Assembly: GCF_009760925.1 (NCBI RefSeq)
Contig: NZ_VRLV01000011.1
Coordinates: 186,001 to 250,000, forward strand
Reading direction: 5' to 3'
DNA length: 64,000 bases
DNA from: Nonomuraea typhae
GTDB taxonomy: Bacteria; Actinomycetota; Actinomycetes; Streptosporangiales; Streptosporangiaceae
A program made the position numbers and the translations under genes. The first letter of the stretch is position 1. Each line of letters begins with the position of its first letter. Positions 9,801 through 16,499 of the stretch are shown here, piece after piece. The notes under the pieces were generated by a model. That model saw only the letters and a list, made by a program, of their open reading frames with translations, was not told where the DNA came from and did no database searches.

Positions 9801-10666
9801 CGGCAGACGTGACCGACGAGGAGCAGATGCGCGCGGTCGTCAAGGCGGCGGTCGCCCGCTTCGGCGCGATCGACGTCGTGGTCCACGGCGCGGGCGTGCA
9901 GGACGGCGCGTACTTCAACTTCGCCCACCTCATGGACCGCCGGCAGTGCGACGCGCACCTGGCAACCAAGGTGACCGGCTTCCACGTGCTGCAGAAGGTG
10001 CTGGGCGAGCGCTGCCCCGAGCGGCGGATCACGCTGTCGTCGATCGCCTCGGTGCTCGGCGGCATGACGCTGGCGCCGTACGCGGCGGCCAACGCGGCGC
10101 TCGACGCCTACGCCCGCCAGGCGCGGACGGCGGGCGACGGCCGCTGGGTCACCGTGGACTGGGACACCTGGGCGATCGACGCCGCCCGCGTCGAGGGCCA
10201 CAGCGAGGCCGTCGTCGGCTACGCGATGGCCCCGGCCGAGGGCGTGGACGTCTTCGAGCGCACGCTGTCGGCCGGCGACCGCGTCGGCCACCTGGTCATC
10301 TCGACCGGCTGGCTGGAGACGCGCATCGCGCAGTGGGTCACCGGCGACATCCACGACACCGACGGCGACTACGACGAGTCGGAGCGCCACCCGCGCCCCG
10401 AGCTGAACAACCCGTTCGTCGAGCCCGCGGCCGGCACCGAGAAGACGCTGGCCGACATCTGGTCACGGGTGCTGCGCATCGAGCCGATCGGCGCGCTGGA
10501 CAACTTCTTCGAGCTCGGCGGCCACTCACTGCTGGCGATCGAGCTGACCACCCGCATCCGCAAGGCGGTCAGCGCCTCCATCCCGGTGACCGGCCTGCTG
10601 GAGTGCCCGACGGTCCGCCAACTGGCCGCCCTTCTCGACGCGAGGGACGAGAATGAAGCAGCCTGA
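6821..10666 (+). CDS. PKS2: AT-less PKS module KS-(AT deleted)-KR-ACP
   Basis: A 1281-residue module. KS has Cys179 (QTFCSTS) and His315 and His353; the usual EAHGT is ECHAT here. The KS-AT linker and the post-AT LPTYPFQRRRFWV segment are both present, but only about 215 residues separate the KS end from that segment, against about 450 in PKS1. No GxSxG or HAFH/YASH is present, so the acyltransferase core is missing. KR is intact by motif (TGGLGDVG; Tyr1087 in PYAAAN). ACP has Ser1236 in LGGHSLLA. The module therefore needs its extender delivered in trans. Zwittermicin biosynthesis gives a precedent, with a trans-acting AT that handles ACP-bound extenders. The FkbH set at 13195-16486 could supply the unit; no discrete AT is visible in the window. 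No TE. The last 14 bases overlap the next gene. Confidence 0.92.
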   Translation: MTESTDYDSAIALIGMSGRFPGASNVDQLWSNLLAGVKGLRTITEEELRDSEAEPGTLADPRYVRVGGPLEDLAMFDATVFGINPREAESMDPQHRLFLECSWEALESAGYCPTDVPGQVGVFGGCGFPDYIVKNINHLIYQPGGALLMAVGNERDSLASLVAYKLGLRGPAISVQTFCSTSLVSVHLACQSLLTYECDLALAGGAFTPLPQPSGYLYEQGGIMSPDGIVRSFDAEAGGTVMGSGAGVVTLKRMADALADGDVIHAVILGSASNNDGRMRAGYTAPGVDGQAEVIESALGVAGVKPETVGYVECHATGTMLGDSIELAAMNRVFTGHREAPCVLGSVKPSLGHLDRASGVTGLIRAALTLKNELLPAVPNYQTPNPALATAQDRFTVLTEHRKWPEGPHPRRAGVSSFGLGGTNAHVVLEQAPPREERPARPGPYLLVYSGGDEQALKDVAERLRRHLEDGADDLADIAYTLQVSRGGFALRRAVVVRDRADAIAALADPERWITGKTQRRNAKVKLVRPGGEVPESWWADLRAASMRILTGEAAKKLRAVPDEPENAREAALNAFAYGLSGLGVRVLRDGNDQTNGVEHLVVEPDGDLTAEEWLLAALARLWQGGVPVDWPALHKGEGRRVQLPTYPFQRRRFWVKPLPGGGSQAQVTDGKTFDRSQWTYLPVWKQRPLPVAGLDEQVRAAGPWLVLAADARGEALVERLNQAGAEVVAVRPGERFAQDEAGDFTVRADQPDDMAELIYSLPVSPRSIVHGFSLASPEGAGDPVAHFAAEQDRGFYSVLALARELVDNTGSAQRAELVLLTSQAVGVAGADLRHPEHATMAALPPSLAQENPRLRARHIDADAAGADSLHQLTTQILAASVAPYEGPMAIRAGETFVRAYDKYPIADLDAETRPIRDGDTVLITGGLGDVGLVLSRHLAGAYGCRLVLTARSPLPPREEWDAYLAEHAGDRTSRHIANVRDLEARGATVLALSADVTDEEQMRAVVKAAVARFGAIDVVVHGAGVQDGAYFNFAHLMDRRQCDAHLATKVTGFHVLQKVLGERCPERRITLSSIASVLGGMTLAPYAAANAALDAYARQARTAGDGRWVTVDWDTWAIDAARVEGHSEAVVGYAMAPAEGVDVFERTLSAGDRVGHLVISTGWLETRIAQWVTGDIHDTDGDYDESERHPRPELNNPFVEPAAGTEKTLADIWSRVLRIEPIGALDNFFELGGHSLLAIELTTRIRKAVSASIPVTGLLECPTVRQLAALLDARDENEAA
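8370..8665 (+). other. Scar of the excised acyltransferase in PKS2
   Basis: Up to about codon 515 the KS-AT linker of PKS2 follows PKS1 well (LADIAYTLQVSRGGFALRR against LGDVAYTLQLGRRVFNHRK). PKS1 then enters its AT (FLIAGVGEQYPGM). PKS2 instead has about 90 residues with no AT motif and rejoins the family pattern at LLAALARLWQGGVPVDWPAL. A short piece, FAYGLSGLGVRVL, faintly resembles the helix before the AT nucleophile (YALARQFIRWGVRPEIM in PKS1), suggesting the remains of a deleted domain. The frame is intact, so this is a clean in-frame loss and not a frameshift. Confidence 0.7.
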
Positions 10667-11810
10667 GTACCTGCGCACCGTCCAGGGGTTCGCCCGACGC
10701 GAGCTTCTCGGCAAGGACGCCTACCTGGACTCGCTGGCCGACGCTCCGCTGCCGCTCTACGAGCGGTTCGCGGAGACCGGCCTGGCGAACTGGTGGCTGC
10801 CGAAGGAGAGCGGCGGGCTGGGCCTCAGCCTGGAGGAGAGCGTGCGGATCACCGCCGAGCTGGCCTACGCCGACGCGGGGGTGGCCTTCACGCTCTTCGT
10901 CCCGATCCTGACCACGAGCATGGTCTCCTGGTACGGCAGCGCCGAACTGAAGGAACGTCACCTGGACCCGCTGGTCAACCGCGGCTACGCGGCGACCCTG
11001 GGCAGCGAGCACGAGGCCGGCAGCGAGCTGGCCAGGATCACCACGTTCGCCCGCAGGGAAGGCGAGCAGATCGTGCTCGACGGCCAGAAGGCGTTCTCCA
11101 CCAACACCGACTTCGCCGACTTCCTCGTGGTGATCGCGCGGGACCGGGACGACCCGGCGGGCTACCTCGCCGTCCTGGTCCCGCGCGGGGCCCCCGGCGT
11201 CACGATCGACAAGCGCTGGGACGTCATCGGCCTGCGCGCCTCGGCCACCTACCAGGTCTCGCTGTCGGGGGTGCGCGTCCCGGCGGGCAACGTCCTGCGC
11301 GGCAACGGCCTGCGCCTGCTGGAGATCGGCCTCAACGCCAGCCGCATCCTCATCGCCACCACCGCCCTCGGCATCGCCCGCCGCATCCGCGACGTCTGCA
11401 TGGAGTACGGCAAGGCCAAGCAGGTCAAGGGCGCCCCGCTGGCGAACAACGCGGTGTTCGCCGCCCGGCTGGGCCAGTTCGAGATGCAGATCGAGGTCAT
11501 GGCCAACCAGTGCCTGGCCGCGGCGCGGGCCTACGACGAGGTGGCGGCGCGGCCGGACGCCGCCGGGGAGTGGCTGCGCACGGGCACGCTGAAGCAGGCG
11601 CTGACCACGAAGATGTTCTGCGGCCAGACCGGCTGGCAGATCGCGTCCACGGCGTCGGAGATGTTCGGCGGGGCCGGCTACACGCACGAGTCGGTCATCG
11701 GCAAGCTGGTGCGCGACATGCGCTACGTCTCGATCGTGGAGGGCGGGGACGACGTGCTGCGGGAGCTGGTCTTCAGCCGGTACGTGGTACCGGTGTCGAA
11801 GCGGTCGTGA
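10653..11810 (+). CDS. Acyl-CoA dehydrogenase family flavoprotein (ACAD1)
   Basis: A 385-residue FAD enzyme of the acyl-CoA dehydrogenase fold. It has the N-terminal helical part, the middle beta domain (LGSEHEAGSELARITTFA, IVLDGQKAFSTN) and a C-terminal helical part ending in a GGAGYTHES-type turn. VEGGDDVLREL stands where the family has the catalytic-base segment EGTxxIQ, so the Glu is kept but the context is unusual. It starts 14 bases inside the end of the AT-less PKS2 gene and is surely co-translated with it. A second, more ordinary member (14262-15383) sits in the FkbH set. ACAD1 may oxidise a second ACP-bound extender precursor, or introduce a double bond into a chain held on PKS2; the sequence does not decide. 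It ends 38 bases inside the convergent PPTase gene. Confidence 0.85.
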   Translation: MKQPEYLRTVQGFARRELLGKDAYLDSLADAPLPLYERFAETGLANWWLPKESGGLGLSLEESVRITAELAYADAGVAFTLFVPILTTSMVSWYGSAELKERHLDPLVNRGYAATLGSEHEAGSELARITTFARREGEQIVLDGQKAFSTNTDFADFLVVIARDRDDPAGYLAVLVPRGAPGVTIDKRWDVIGLRASATYQVSLSGVRVPAGNVLRGNGLRLLEIGLNASRILIATTALGIARRIRDVCMEYGKAKQVKGAPLANNAVFAARLGQFEMQIEVMANQCLAAARAYDEVAARPDAAGEWLRTGTLKQALTTKMFCGQTGWQIASTASEMFGGAGYTHESVIGKLVRDMRYVSIVEGGDDVLRELVFSRYVVPVSKRS

Positions 11811-12393
11811 CCAGCGCGGCGGCGTAGCCGGGCGCCACGTCCAGCCAGCGCACCGGCCACCGCTCGGCACGGGAGCGCGAGCCCACCAGGGCCGCGCTCC
11901 CTTGCTGTGTCACCTCGGTGTCGCGCAGGCCGGCCAGGCCGACGCCGGTGGCCTTGACGAACGCCTCCTTGGCGGTCCAGAGGCGGAAGAACTCGGGCGC
12001 GCCCGCCGTACGGACCCGCTCGGCCTCCTCCGGCTGGTACATGCGCGCGGCCAGCTCCATGAAGCCGGTCTCCGCGCTGACGCGCTCGACGTCGACCCCG
12101 ACGCGCTGCCCTTCGGGCGCCACGGCGATCAGCGCCCACTGCCCGGAGTGCGACAGGTTGAAGTCCAGGCCGTCGACCGACGGCCGTCCGCCCTGGTCGG
12201 CGCGGATGGCGAGGCGCGTGGCGGGCACGCCGGTCAGCTCGCCCAGCAGCCGCTTGAGGGTCGAGCGCGCCACCACCCAGCGGCGGCGCTCCAGCGGGTC
12301 GGCCAAGCGCAGCGCCCTGCGGCACTCGGCCGTGGAAAGCGACGACCAGCCGGGCATGCCCGGCCGGTCGAGGTTGACGCTCCAGACCTTCAC
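11773..12393 (-). CDS. Sfp-type 4'-phosphopantetheinyl transferase
   Basis: A 206-residue enzyme that transfers the phosphopantetheine arm of CoA onto the serine of carrier domains. Family motifs seen: FNLSHSGQWALIAV, the metal-binding GVDVERV and FFRLWTAKEAFVKATG (WxxKEA). The length is typical of Sfp-like enzymes. GTG 12393 overlaps the stop of the thioesterase gene as GTGA; GTG 12399 would add two residues. It is the last gene of the long minus-strand operon, and its end overlaps the end of ACAD1, leaving no room for a separate terminator between them. Likely role: activation of the PKS ACPs, the free ACP and the free carrier protein of this cluster. Confidence 0.92.
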   Translation of the reverse strand: MKVWSVNLDRPGMPGWSSLSTAECRRALRLADPLERRRWVVARSTLKRLLGELTGVPATRLAIRADQGGRPSVDGLDFNLSHSGQWALIAVAPEGQRVGVDVERVSAETGFMELAARMYQPEEAERVRTAGAPEFFRLWTAKEAFVKATGVGLAGLRDTEVTQQGSAALVGSRSRAERWPVRWLDVAPGYAAALVTTASTPVPRTG

Positions 12394-13184
12394 ACCCACG
12401 GCCGCAGCGCCTCCGCGAGGATGCGGTGGGTGAGCATGGCCTGTTCGAAGACGGCGAAGTGGCCGCCGTCGAAGGGGCGCAGCACGTACGCAGCCGAGGT
12501 CTGGTCCCGCCAGCCGACCACCTTGTGCTCGGCGATGCGCGGGTCCTTGGTGCTCGGCAGGCAGGTGATGGGCACGTCCAGCGGCGGTTCGTGGTCGTAC
12601 TTGTAGGTCTCCTTGATGGTGAAGTCCGCCTGGATCGCCGGCAGGATCATCGCCATGGCGTCCTCGTCGTTCAGGAGCCATTCCGGTGTGCCGCCGAGCC
12701 CGCGCAGGAAGTTGACCAGCTGGGGCCGGTTCATCGTACGGACCGGCTGGCCGTCCTCGTAGGTGACCTGGGGGGCGTCGCAGCCGGAGACGAACAGGTG
12801 CACCGGCTCCGGTCCGCCCCGCCGCCGGATCTCCCTGACCAGCTCGAACGCCTCCAGGGCGCCCAGGCTGTGGCCGTAGAGCGCGTAGCGGTGCCCGGCC
12901 GCGTTGAGGTGCACGTCCGACAGGATGACGTCCGCCAGGTCGGAGACCAGGGCGGGCATCCGCTCGTAGGGCGGCTCGGAGTGCCTGGCCTCGCGGCCGG
13001 GCGGCTGGACCGGCTGGACCGCCACCCCCGGCAGCTTGCGCTGCCAGAGGCGGAAGGCCGAGGCCGCGCCGCCCGCGTGGGGCAGGCAGTACAGCGGGAG
13101 CGCGCCCGGCTCGGCGCCCGTCTGCGTGCGGAAGGGCAGCCACCGGTTGAGCGCGTCGGTGCTCATCACGTCGTTGACGGTCAT
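12390..13184 (-). CDS. Type II thioesterase
   Basis: A 264-residue alpha/beta hydrolase of the stand-alone thioesterase family found in PKS/NRPS clusters (GrsT/RifR type). It shows LYCLPHAGGAASAF near the N-terminus, nucleophile Ser106 in GHSLG and the late histidine His242 in GGHF. Such enzymes usually clear stalled or mis-primed acyl groups from carrier proteins. Because no PKS in the window ends in a TE domain, a part in chain release cannot be excluded. The start is ATG 13184, with GAGG about nine bases upstream. It is coupled to the PPTase gene by GTGA and lies 10 bases after the FkbH-like gene. Confidence 0.9.
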   Translation of the reverse strand: MTVNDVMSTDALNRWLPFRTQTGAEPGALPLYCLPHAGGAASAFRLWQRKLPGVAVQPVQPPGREARHSEPPYERMPALVSDLADVILSDVHLNAAGHRYALYGHSLGALEAFELVREIRRRGGPEPVHLFVSGCDAPQVTYEDGQPVRTMNRPQLVNFLRGLGGTPEWLLNDEDAMAMILPAIQADFTIKETYKYDHEPPLDVPITCLPSTKDPRIAEHKVVGWRDQTSAAYVLRPFDGGHFAVFEQAMLTHRILAEALRPWV

Positions 13185-13194
13185 GGCGGACGCC

Positions 13195-14265
13195 TCATTC
13201 CACGATCTCGAGCCGCACGTACGCCGGCGGCGGCTGCACCGCGCTCAGGTCCGCCTCCAGCACGACGTGGGAGCCGTCCCTGCTCACCTCCCGGAACCCG
13301 GCGAAGGCGTAGGTGATCTGCATCATGCGGTTGCGGCCGGTCTCCACGAAGTCGGCGCGGACCGCGGCTCCGGCGCCGGCGGCCAGGCGCATGATGTGGT
13401 TCAGCAGGACCATGCCGACGCCGCGCGACATCACCCGGCACGACATGAGCATCATGTTGAGCCGCCAGACGTCCTCGCCCTTCTCCACGAGGGCCAGCCC
13501 GATCTTTCCGTAGCTGCCGAATTTGTCGGTCAGCGAGGCCACCAGCACCAGGTGGTCCGGCGACTCGCGCAGCTCGTCCAGCTCCTCGTAGGAATAGGTG
13601 CGGCCGGTGGAGTTGAGCTGGTTGGTCCGGACGGTGAGCTCCTCGGCGCGCTGCAGGTCGGCCCGCTGCGCCGGGGCGATGGTGAACGACATCTCCAGGC
13701 TGGCGAGGAACTCCTCGTTGGTGCCGACGAACTCGCTCTCCAGCTCGTCGCGGGCGATCTGGCCCTGATACATCTCGCGCCGCAGCGCCGACTCGTCGGT
13801 GACGAACCGCGGCTGGAACTCGGGCCGCTCCAGCGCCTCGTGCACCTCCAGCACGTCCACGCAGGTCACCTCGGGCACCTCGTGGGTCACCTCGGCCAGC
13901 TCGAACGGCTGGTCGTCGACGAAGGCGAAGGCGTCCAGGCCCAGGTTGAGCGCCTTGGCGATCTTCTTGATGGACTCCGACTTCGCGTTCCAGCCGATCT
14001 GCGGGAACAGGAACATCTTGTCCAGGCCGAGCACGCGCAGCTTCTCCAGCGCGGTGTCCCGGTCGTTCTTGCTGGCGATGGAGTGGAGCACACCCTTGCG
14101 GTCGAGCTCGTGGATCGCCTCCACGATGCTCTCGCGCGCATGCACCTCCTCATCCTCCAGCAGCACCCCGTCCCAGAGCGTGTTGTCGAGGTCCCAGACG
14201 ATGCACTTGATCCGCCCCTGGCGGGGTTTCTCGGGCAGGAGGGCGACGGACTCTTGCACGGTCAT
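13195..14265 (-). CDS. fkbH: FkbH-like HAD-family glyceryl transferase/phosphatase
   Basis: A 356-residue protein of the FkbH family. In characterised pathways these capture a glycolytic 1,3-bisphosphoglycerate unit, dephosphorylate it and load glyceryl on a discrete ACP, the first step to hydroxymalonyl- or methoxymalonyl-ACP. The HAD nucleophile motif DLDNTLWDG is at 25-33; further along are SKND, VDDQPFE and an acetyltransferase-like C-terminal half (RTNQLNSTGRTYS, KFGSYGKIGLALV, MSCRVMSRGVG). It is coupled to the preceding dehydrogenase by ATGA (ATG 14265). With the next three genes it forms the usual four-gene set. No O-methyltransferase accompanies it in the window, which favours hydroxymalonyl over methoxymalonyl. 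Confidence 0.93.
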   Translation of the reverse strand: MTVQESVALLPEKPRQGRIKCIVWDLDNTLWDGVLLEDEEVHARESIVEAIHELDRKGVLHSIASKNDRDTALEKLRVLGLDKMFLFPQIGWNAKSESIKKIAKALNLGLDAFAFVDDQPFELAEVTHEVPEVTCVDVLEVHEALERPEFQPRFVTDESALRREMYQGQIARDELESEFVGTNEEFLASLEMSFTIAPAQRADLQRAEELTVRTNQLNSTGRTYSYEELDELRESPDHLVLVASLTDKFGSYGKIGLALVEKGEDVWRLNMMLMSCRVMSRGVGMVLLNHIMRLAAGAGAAVRADFVETGRNRMMQITYAFAGFREVSRDGSHVVLEADLSAVQPPPAYVRLEIVE

Positions 14266-15383
14266 GGCTTCTCCCGATCTGCCTGACCAGCGATGGTCAT
14301 CCGCTGGATCTCGTTGCTGCCTTCGATGATCTCCATCACCTTGGCGTCCCTGTAGAAGCGCGCCACCGGGTAGTCGGGGGTGAACCCGTTGGCGCCGTGG
14401 ATCTGGACCGCCTCCGAGGCGTGCCTGGCCGCCGCGGTCGAGGCGAAGTACTTGGCGATCCAGGTGGCCATGAGCGTGGCCGAGTCGCCCGCGTCCTTCA
14501 GCCGGCCGGCCTCGGCCAGCAGCAGGCGGGCCGCCCGCGCGTCGGTGACCATGTCGGAGAGCTTGGCCTGGATGAGCGGCAGGTCGCGCAGCGGCCGGCC
14601 GCCCACCTCCCGCTTGGCGGCGTAGGCCGCGCACGCCTCCAGGCAGCCCTGGACGATGCCGACCGAACCGGCCGCCACGCTGTAGCGGCCGAGGTCGAGC
14701 GTGCCCGTGAGCACCATGCCGGCGGTGAAGCCGCTCGGGCCGAGCAGCGCGTCGCGCTCCAGCTCGACGTCCTCGAAGGTGATCTCGGCCAGCATCGACG
14801 CCCGGGTGCCCAGGATCTCCTCGATCGGGCGGACCCGGACGCCGGGCGTGTCCCTCGGCACCAGGAAGGCGCCGATGCTGTTCGCGGTCCGGGCGAAGAC
14901 GAGATAGACGTCGGCGCGCCGGCCGTTCGTCGTCCACTTCTTCGTGCCGTTGATCACCCAGCCGCGATCGGTCTGGGTGGCGGTGGTGGTGATGCCCGAG
15001 GTGTCGCTGCCGGCGCCCGGCTCCGACAGGCAGAAGGCGCCCAGCGCCTGCCCGCTCGCCAGCACCGGGCCCCACTGCTCGCGCTGGGCCGGGGTGGCCC
15101 AGCGCTGCACGGTCCACGACAGCATCGTGTGGACCGTGAGCAGGCTGCGGACCGAGGAGCAGCCCCGGCCCACCTCCTCGTGCAGCTCGCCCACCCTCAC
15201 CCAGTCCATGCCGGCGCCGCCGTACTCCTCGGGGAGGAAGGGGGCCCACAGGCCCGCCTCGCTCACCTTGCGGATCAGGTCCTCCGGCACGCGGCCGTCG
15301 AGGTCCCAGGCGTCGGCGTGGGGGACGATGTGCGCGTCGACGAACTCGCGGGCCGAGCGCCGGTCGGTGACCTTGGCCGTCAC
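14262..15383 (-). CDS. Acyl-CoA dehydrogenase for ACP-bound extender unit (ACAD2)
   Basis: A 373-residue FAD enzyme with all standard family landmarks: FCLSEPGAGSDTSG, INGTKKWTTNG, the C-terminal QIHGANGFTPDYPVARFYRDAKVMEIIEGSNEIQ and the likely catalytic base Glu354. It matches the FkbI/ZmaE type, which oxidises glyceryl-ACP or its aldehyde on the discrete ACP. It starts at GTG 15383, overlapping the ACP stop as GTGA, and ends on ATGA with the FkbH gene. This tight coupling with ACP, FkbH and the 3-hydroxyacyl-CoA dehydrogenase supports the extender-unit role. Confidence 0.92.
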   Translation of the reverse strand: MTAKVTDRRSAREFVDAHIVPHADAWDLDGRVPEDLIRKVSEAGLWAPFLPEEYGGAGMDWVRVGELHEEVGRGCSSVRSLLTVHTMLSWTVQRWATPAQREQWGPVLASGQALGAFCLSEPGAGSDTSGITTTATQTDRGWVINGTKKWTTNGRRADVYLVFARTANSIGAFLVPRDTPGVRVRPIEEILGTRASMLAEITFEDVELERDALLGPSGFTAGMVLTGTLDLGRYSVAAGSVGIVQGCLEACAAYAAKREVGGRPLRDLPLIQAKLSDMVTDARAARLLLAEAGRLKDAGDSATLMATWIAKYFASTAAARHASEAVQIHGANGFTPDYPVARFYRDAKVMEIIEGSNEIQRMTIAGQADREKP

Positions 15384-15628
15384 GCCGCCACTCTCGCCAG
15401 CCTGTCGACCAGCTCCGCCATCGAGTCGGCCGTACGGAAGTTGTCGATGCGCAGCTCGTCGTTGGGGATGGTGACCTCGAAGGTCTTCTCGACGAACATC
15501 ACCAGCTCCATCGCGAACAACGAGTTGACGAAGCCGAGGGCGAAGATGTCCTGCGCGGCGTCGATCTCGGCCTGCGGGAAGCGGCCGCGGACGAAGTCGA
15601 GGATCTGCCCCTGAGCGGTGTTGGACAT
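15380..15628 (-). CDS. Discrete acyl carrier protein for extender unit
   Basis: An 82-residue free carrier protein, typical in length. The phosphopantetheine serine is in LGFVNSLFAMELV, close to the FkbJ-type carriers of methoxymalonyl and hydroxymalonyl pathways, which also read GFVNS before the serine-containing helix. It should carry the glyceryl-derived unit while the two dehydrogenases act, and then present it to an acyltransferase or directly to an AT-less module. It lies 15 bases after the 3-hydroxyacyl-CoA dehydrogenase gene and overlaps ACAD2. Confidence 0.93.
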   Translation of the reverse strand: MSNTAQGQILDFVRGRFPQAEIDAAQDIFALGFVNSLFAMELVMFVEKTFEVTIPNDELRIDNFRTADSMAELVDRLARVAA

Positions 15629-15643
15629 GAGGGATGGCCCTTC

Positions 15644-16486
15644 TCAGTTGTAGGTGTAGAAGCCGCGGCCCGACTTGCGGCCGTGCAGCCCGGCGTCCGT
15701 CATCTGCTTGAGCAGGGGGCACGGCCGGTACTTGCTGTCCGCGTAGTGCTCGTAGAGCACCTCGACGGAGTAGAGGATGGTGTCGACGCCGATCAGGTCG
15801 GCGGTCTCCAGCGGGCCCATCGGGTGGCCGAAGCAGCTGCGGAAGACCTCGTCGACGGACTCGGCGGTGGCCACGCCCTCGTGGACCAGGTAGGCCGCCT
15901 CGTTGACGGTCAGCATGAGGACCCGGTTGGAGACGAAGCCGCAGGCGTCCTTGACGTCGATGGCCTTCTTGCCCATCGCCGTCAGCAGCTCGCGCGTGCG
16001 CTCGACGGTCTTCTCGGAGGTGTGGAAGCCGGGGATGAGCTCGCAGGCGGGCTTGGCCGGCACCGGGTTCATGAAGTGCACCCCGACCACCTTGTCGGGG
16101 CGGTTGGTGATCGAGGCCATCTTGGTGATCGGGATGGCCGAGGTGTTGACGACGAAGATCGTGTCAGGGCCGCAGACCCGGTCCAGCTCCTCGTGGACGC
16201 TCCGCTTGATCTCCCAGTTCTCGGTCACGTTCTCGATCACGACCTCGGCCTCGGCCGCGCCGCCGACGCCCACCGACGTGGTGATCCTGGACAGGATCGC
16301 GTCGGCGTCCAGCGCGGGGCCGCCCATGAGGCGGCTCATCCGCGCGTTGCGGTTGATGGTCTCGAGGGCCTCCTTGAGGATCTGCTCGTCCTTGTCGACC
16401 AGGACGACGTCGTGCCCGGTCTGCGCGAGGTTCTGGGCGACGCCGACGCCCATGACGCCTGCGCCGATTACGCCGATCAAAGCCAT
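15644..16486 (-). CDS. 3-hydroxyacyl-CoA dehydrogenase-like (FkbK/ZmaG type)
   Basis: A 280-residue NAD(P)-dependent dehydrogenase. The Rossmann motif IGVIGAGVMGVGVA is at the N-terminus; family signatures include VIENVTENWEIK, VVNTSAIPIT, GVHFMNPVPAKP and GFVSNRVLM. In FkbH-type sets this enzyme oxidises the glyceryl-ACP hydroxyl to an aldehyde before the acyl-CoA dehydrogenase acts. ATG 16486 was chosen: AAGGA lies six to seven bases upstream and the Rossmann strand begins at residue 3. The longer open frame upstream runs into the PKS3 gene. It lies 13 bases downstream of PKS3, in the same operon. Confidence 0.93.
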   Translation of the reverse strand: MALIGVIGAGVMGVGVAQNLAQTGHDVVLVDKDEQILKEALETINRNARMSRLMGGPALDADAILSRITTSVGVGGAAEAEVVIENVTENWEIKRSVHEELDRVCGPDTIFVVNTSAIPITKMASITNRPDKVVGVHFMNPVPAKPACELIPGFHTSEKTVERTRELLTAMGKKAIDVKDACGFVSNRVLMLTVNEAAYLVHEGVATAESVDEVFRSCFGHPMGPLETADLIGVDTILYSVEVLYEHYADSKYRPCPLLKQMTDAGLHGRKSGRGFYTYN

Positions 16487-16499
16487 GACATTCCTTTCG

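Noticed and set aside
6821..10666. Frameshift as the cause of the missing AT in PKS2.
   Set aside because: One frame runs without a break from KS through KR to ACP and the flanking linkers are in register.
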